Of a DNA stretch of 8,188 nt, positions 6,286-8,188 are shown piece by piece. Both the position numbers and the translations under genes were made by a program. Position 1 is the first letter of the stretch, and each line of letters starts with the position of its first letter. Source of the stretch: JBBDRX01 sp040905245 (GTDB lineage Bacteria > Bacteroidota > Rhodothermia > Balneolales > Balneolaceae); contig JBBDRX010000041.1 in assembly GCA_040905245.1 (NCBI GenBank), forward strand, positions 1 through 8,188. The letters run 5' to 3'. The notes under the pieces were generated by a model that had not been told where the DNA came from, did no database searches, and was given only the letters and a program-made list of their open reading frames with translations.

Positions 6286-7609
6286 ATACGTTAAGTTTGA
6301 TTTGGCTTAAAGCTTCTTCGAAGTCAATGATGATATCGTCAATATGCTCAATACCCACAGAGACCCGTACAAGATCATCCTTTACACCACTTGCAGCCTG
6401 TTCTTCCTGGCTAAGCTGCTGATGTGTCGTTGAGGCCGGATGAATCACCAGTGTTTTGGCATCACCGACATTCGCCAGGTGACTTGAAAGTTTCAGGCTT
6501 TCAATGAAAGCGCGGGCCGGCTCATAACCGCCTTTTACACCAAATGTGAAGACTGATCCGAACTTCCCTTCGTTCAGGTACTTTTTCGCCTGTTTATGAT
6601 AAGAGTGTTCCGGCAGTCCGGTATAGTTTACCCACTCAATGGCATCCTGTTCCTTCAGCCATTTTGCCAGCTTCAGTGCATTTTCACAATGGCGTTCAAT
6701 CCGGAGGGAAAGAGTTTCCAGACCCTGGAGAAGCAGAAAACTGTTAAATGGAGAGGGAGCCGCCCCTACATCGCGCAACCCTTCTACCCGTGCGCGAATT
6801 GCAAAAGCAATATTCCCGAACGGTCCGTCTTCACCAAAAACATCCCAGAAGTTCAGTCCGTGATATCCGGGTGCGGGTTCGGTGAACAGCGGGTAATTGC
6901 CATTTCCCCAGTTGAAATTGCCGGCATCAACAATGACACCACCGATACTTGTGCCATGACCGCCTATCCATTTGGTGGCAGACTCGACAACGATATTGGC
7001 GCCATGTTCAATTGGCTTGACAATTGCACCTGCAGCGCCAAATGTATTGTCTACAATGAATGCAACCCCGTGTTTCTGTGCAATTTTGGACAGGCCGTCA
7101 AAATCGGGAATATTGCCCCGGGGATTGCCGATAGATTCTACATAGATCGCTTTGGTATTCTCATCAATGGCCTTTTCATAGGCTTCCGGGGTATCTTCCT
7201 CAACAAAATTCACATCGATACCCAGTCTGGGCAGGGTTACCTTGAACTGGTTATAGGTGCCGCCATAGAGAAACGGACTGGAGACGATATTGTCACCGGC
7301 CCTTGCCAGAGTTATTATGGAGAGAAACTGGGCTGATTGTCCGGAAGCTGTGCCGAGTGCCGCGGCGCCACCCTCCAGAGCGGCCATTCTTTTCTCGAAG
7401 ACATCTGTGGTCGGATTCATGATCCGGGTATAGATATTGCCGAAATCCTTTAATGCAAAAAGGGTGGCGGCATGCTCGGTATCATTAAACTGATAGGAGG
7501 TTGTCTGGTAGATGGGTACCGCCCGGGATCCGGTTGTCGGGTCTGGTTCCTGGCCGGCATGTAGTTGTAAAGTTTCGAATTTATAGCTGCGGTCTTCGTT
7601 ATTGCTCAT
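6284..7609 (-). CDS. metY: O-acetylhomoserine sulfhydrylase (MetY), PLP-dependent
   Basis: A Cys/Met-metabolism PLP enzyme of 441 residues, the usual size for O-acetylhomoserine sulfhydrylases and longer than cystathionine synthases (about 390). It combines O-acetylhomoserine with sulfide to make homocysteine. Key sites are YTRIMNPT (60-67; the Tyr-Arg pair contacts the phosphate of the neighbouring subunit), ASGQSAQ (88-94), VDNTF with Asp187 that binds the pyridine nitrogen, SATKWIGGHG with PLP lysine 213, and HPASTTHQQL plus VRVSVGIEH near the C-terminus for carboxylate binding. The HGTSIGG and long FxxP insertion after the lysine are typical of the MetY branch. ATG 7609 has at best a weak GGA upstream. 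It is the first gene after the SAM riboswitch and terminator, so it is under SAM control, and metX and hom follow on the same strand. Lyase activity on other substrates cannot be excluded. Confidence 0.96.
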   Translation of the reverse strand: MSNNEDRSYKFETLQLHAGQEPDPTTGSRAVPIYQTTSYQFNDTEHAATLFALKDFGNIYTRIMNPTTDVFEKRMAALEGGAAALGTASGQSAQFLSIITLARAGDNIVSSPFLYGGTYNQFKVTLPRLGIDVNFVEEDTPEAYEKAIDENTKAIYVESIGNPRGNIPDFDGLSKIAQKHGVAFIVDNTFGAAGAIVKPIEHGANIVVESATKWIGGHGTSIGGVIVDAGNFNWGNGNYPLFTEPAPGYHGLNFWDVFGEDGPFGNIAFAIRARVEGLRDVGAAPSPFNSFLLLQGLETLSLRIERHCENALKLAKWLKEQDAIEWVNYTGLPEHSYHKQAKKYLNEGKFGSVFTFGVKGGYEPARAFIESLKLSSHLANVGDAKTLVIHPASTTHQQLSQEEQAASGVKDDLVRVSVGIEHIDDIIIDFEEALSQIKLNV

Positions 7610-7717
7610 AAGTCCGGGATTATGTTTTTAGTTAATCAGAATGTTAAGCCACTTATTCACTGCTTCACTGTATGTTTGTCATTCCTGACTGTACTTCCGG
7701 TGTAAGGATACGTGCAT

Positions 7718-7774
7718 AAAAAAAGCCTCTTCCGAACTCCCTGCATTCGGGGAAAGAGTCCGGAAGAGGCTTTT
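7718..7774 (-). terminator. Riboswitch-controlled intrinsic terminator upstream of metY
   Basis: AAAAGCCTCTTCCGGACTC (7774-7756) pairs with GAGTTCGGAAGAGGCTTTT (7739-7721) over 19 positions with one G-T wobble, around a 16-base loop, and is followed directly by more T bases (to 7718). It is the expression platform of the adjacent SAM-I aptamer. About 110 bases of leader then separate it from the metY start. Confidence 0.95.
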
Positions 7775-7805
7775 GATTCTTAAAAGTATCAAAACCTCAC
7801 GACTC
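7756..7805 (-). promoter_or_regulatory. Antiterminator of the SAM-I riboswitch
   Basis: GAGGTTTTGAT (7798-7788) pairs with ATCAAAA-G-CCTC (7777-7766), with one bulged G, thus capturing the 5' arm of the terminator. Further out, GAGTC (7805-7801) pairs with GACTC (7760-7756). GAG at 7805-7803 is also the 3' end of aptamer helix P1, so the antiterminator and the SAM-bound aptamer exclude each other. Confidence 0.75.
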
Positions 7806-7913
7806 ATCTTTCCCTGGTTTGCCCGGGGCAGGAATTAGCACCTGACCCCCCATGTCACCGGGGGCGGTTGCTAAGGCATCAAAGGGCCTGTTCCCTCCGC
7901 CTTTCTCGATAAG
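7803..7913 (-). promoter_or_regulatory. SAM-I (S-box) riboswitch aptamer
   Basis: The S-box consensus is plainly visible in order: P1 5' strand CTTATC (7913-7908), GAGAAAGGCGGAGGGAA containing the kink-turn GGAGGGA, CAGGCCC for the pseudoknot and P2, GATGCCTTAGCAACC, the P3 stem CCCCC/GGGGG around 7865-7846, GGTGCTAATTCC (7842-7831), a CCTG/CAGG P4 stem, and GATGAG (7808-7803) closing P1. SAM binding stabilises P1 and lets the downstream terminator form, switching the metY-metX-hom operon off. The genes downstream all serve homocysteine synthesis, in line with this class. Confidence 0.98.
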
Positions 7914-7919
7914 AGCTAA

Positions 7920-7925
7920 ATTATA
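7920..7925 (-). promoter_or_regulatory. Possible -10 box (TATAAT) just before the SAM-I aptamer
   Basis: A perfect TATAAT ends seven bases before the first base of riboswitch P1, where a transcription start would be expected. No matching TTGACA lies 16-18 bases upstream (ACGAAG at 7948-7943), and the TTG-N21-TAnATTG pattern of the two other promoters in the window is absent. An inverted repeat covers the place of the -35 element. It may be an activator-dependent promoter or a chance match inside a longer leader. Confidence 0.45.
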
Positions 7926-7929
7926 AGGA

Positions 7930-7958
7930 GCCTTGCAAAACGCTTCGTTTTAAAAGGC
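7930..7958. repeat. Imperfect inverted repeat upstream of the SAM-I riboswitch
   Basis: On the minus strand the order is GCCTT-tt-AAAACG-aag-CGTTTT-gc-AAGGC: two nested arm pairs of 5 and 6 bp around a 3-base centre, with symmetric 2-base interruptions. It occupies the -35 zone of the TATAAT at 7925-7920 and is not followed by a T-run, so it looks more like an operator or an RNA stem than a terminator. Confidence 0.55.
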
Positions 7959-7991
7959 ACCTAGTCAAAGAACAAAACGATTTATAAAACT

Positions 7992-8021
7992 AAAAAGCCC
8001 TCGACCGGAATCGGAGGGCTT
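7992..8021 (-). terminator. Intrinsic terminator of the upstream leader
   Basis: AAGCCCTC (8021-8014) pairs with GAGGGCTT (8002-7995) on the minus strand; with one C bulged, the helix can extend through GA/TC inside, leaving a TTCCGG loop. TTTTT follows (7996-7992), then AGTTTT. The T-run exists only on the minus strand, so it acts on transcripts heading toward metY. It ends either the proposed leader or an unseen gene right of the window. Confidence 0.7.
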
Positions 8022-8096
8022 AATATACTTCAAAAATATCCCTCCCGTATCCTCATGTATACATACACATACGACAACACATCATCGTGAGGGGAG
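8013..8096 (-). promoter_or_regulatory. Alternative hairpins of a proposed leader-peptide attenuator
   Basis: Four segments can pair in exclusive ways. Segment 1 (CTCCCCTCA, 8096-8088) pairs with segment 2 (TGAGG at 8055-8051 and GGAG at 8045-8042). Segment 2 as GGAGGG (8045-8040) pairs perfectly with segment 3, CCCTCC (8018-8013), helped by ATAT/ATAT at 8039-8036 and 8026-8023. Segment 3 is also the 5' arm of the terminator at 7992-8021. This matches the 1:2, 2:3, 3:4 scheme of classical attenuators. The pairing is seen; the function is inferred. Confidence 0.45.
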
Positions 8097-8136
8097 TACC
8101 AGCGAGGATAAATCTATGTAAGGTGTTTAAAATCAT
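8053..8136 (-). CDS. Candidate Met/Cys-rich leader peptide (27 codons, or 10 from an inner ATG)
   Basis: From ATG 8136 an open frame of 27 codons ends at TGA 8055-8053. The C-terminal part, starting at an inner ATG at 8085, reads MMCCRMCMYT: four Met and three Cys in ten codons. Neither start has a Shine-Dalgarno sequence, but neither do mraZ or metX. The peptide sits upstream of a terminator and of genes for homocysteine synthesis, and its stop codon lies inside segment 2 of the alternative hairpins. A ribosome paused at the Met/Cys cluster would cover segment 1 and leave segment 2 free. The bases behind the cluster are a low-complexity GT/AT stretch, so the ORF may be chance. I know of no named family for it. 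Confidence 0.35.
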   Translation of the reverse strand: MILNTLHRFILAGTPLTMMCCRMCMYT

Positions 8137-8144
8137 TATAAATT

Positions 8145-8176
8145 CAATATACCGATTTAAATTTTTTTTTCGCAAA
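8145..8176 (-). promoter_or_regulatory. Candidate promoter of the met leader
   Basis: TTTG (8176-8173) is followed after 21 bases by TATATTG (8151-8145), the same spacing and almost the same -7 element as in the mraZ promoter. A9 and A7 tracts surround the TTTG and could act as an UP element. A TATAAT at 8140-8135 is an alternative -10, but it overlaps the ATG at 8136 and would only allow the shorter 10-codon leader ORF. Confidence 0.45.
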
Positions 8177-8188
8177 ATTTTTTTCCAG

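Noticed and set aside
6596..7336. A 246-codon open frame on the plus strand
   Set aside because: It lies wholly antisense to metY, whose motifs are intact, and its product (Cys-, Phe- and Ile-rich) shows no family signature. It follows from the codon use of metY.
7679..7717. A 12-codon ORF (MHVSLHRKYSQE) just after the riboswitch terminator
   Set aside because: It has no ribosome binding site and no bias in amino acids linked to the pathway, and no alternative hairpins lie around it.

Overview
The window reads almost entirely on the minus strand and holds two transcription units facing the same way: a methionine-biosynthesis operon on the right (about 4116-8176) and the start of the division and cell-wall (dcw/mra) cluster on the left (about 1-3810). 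Protein features point to the Bacteroidota/Rhodothermota/Balneolota group: a ThrA-like homoserine dehydrogenase without its kinase half, an FtsI-type PBP with a C-terminal PASTA region, several starts without a clear Shine-Dalgarno sequence, and two promoter candidates of the form TTG-N21-TAnATTG. The exact genus cannot be read from the sequence; a Balneolaceae-like organism is my inference.

Right part, in the direction of transcription: an AT-rich promoter region (8145-8176), a possible 27-codon (or 10-codon) leader ORF ending in a cluster of Met and Cys codons (8053-8136), mutually exclusive hairpins ending in an intrinsic terminator (7992-8021), an inverted repeat and a TATAAT box (7920-7958), a textbook SAM-I riboswitch (7803-7913) with antiterminator and strong terminator (7718-7805), then metY (O-acetylhomoserine sulfhydrylase), metX (homoserine O-acetyltransferase) and hom (homoserine dehydrogenase). 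The three enzymes form a continuous route: Hom makes homoserine, MetX acetylates it, MetY replaces the acetate with sulfide to give homocysteine. The SAM riboswitch shuts this down when SAM is plentiful. The upstream leader may add a second check based on charged Met/Cys tRNA; this is the most novel element in the window and is an inference from sequence geometry.

Middle: a 422-base gap (3694-4115) without a convincing gene. It contains a consensus DnaA box in an AT-rich tract and the mraZ promoter with three GTGGG operator repeats in 10-bp phase.

Left part: mraZ (dcw regulator), rsmH (16S rRNA C1402 methyltransferase), an FtsL-like single-pass membrane protein, and an FtsI-type transpeptidase that runs off the left edge. 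These genes overlap or nearly touch, which indicates one transcript under MraZ autoregulation.
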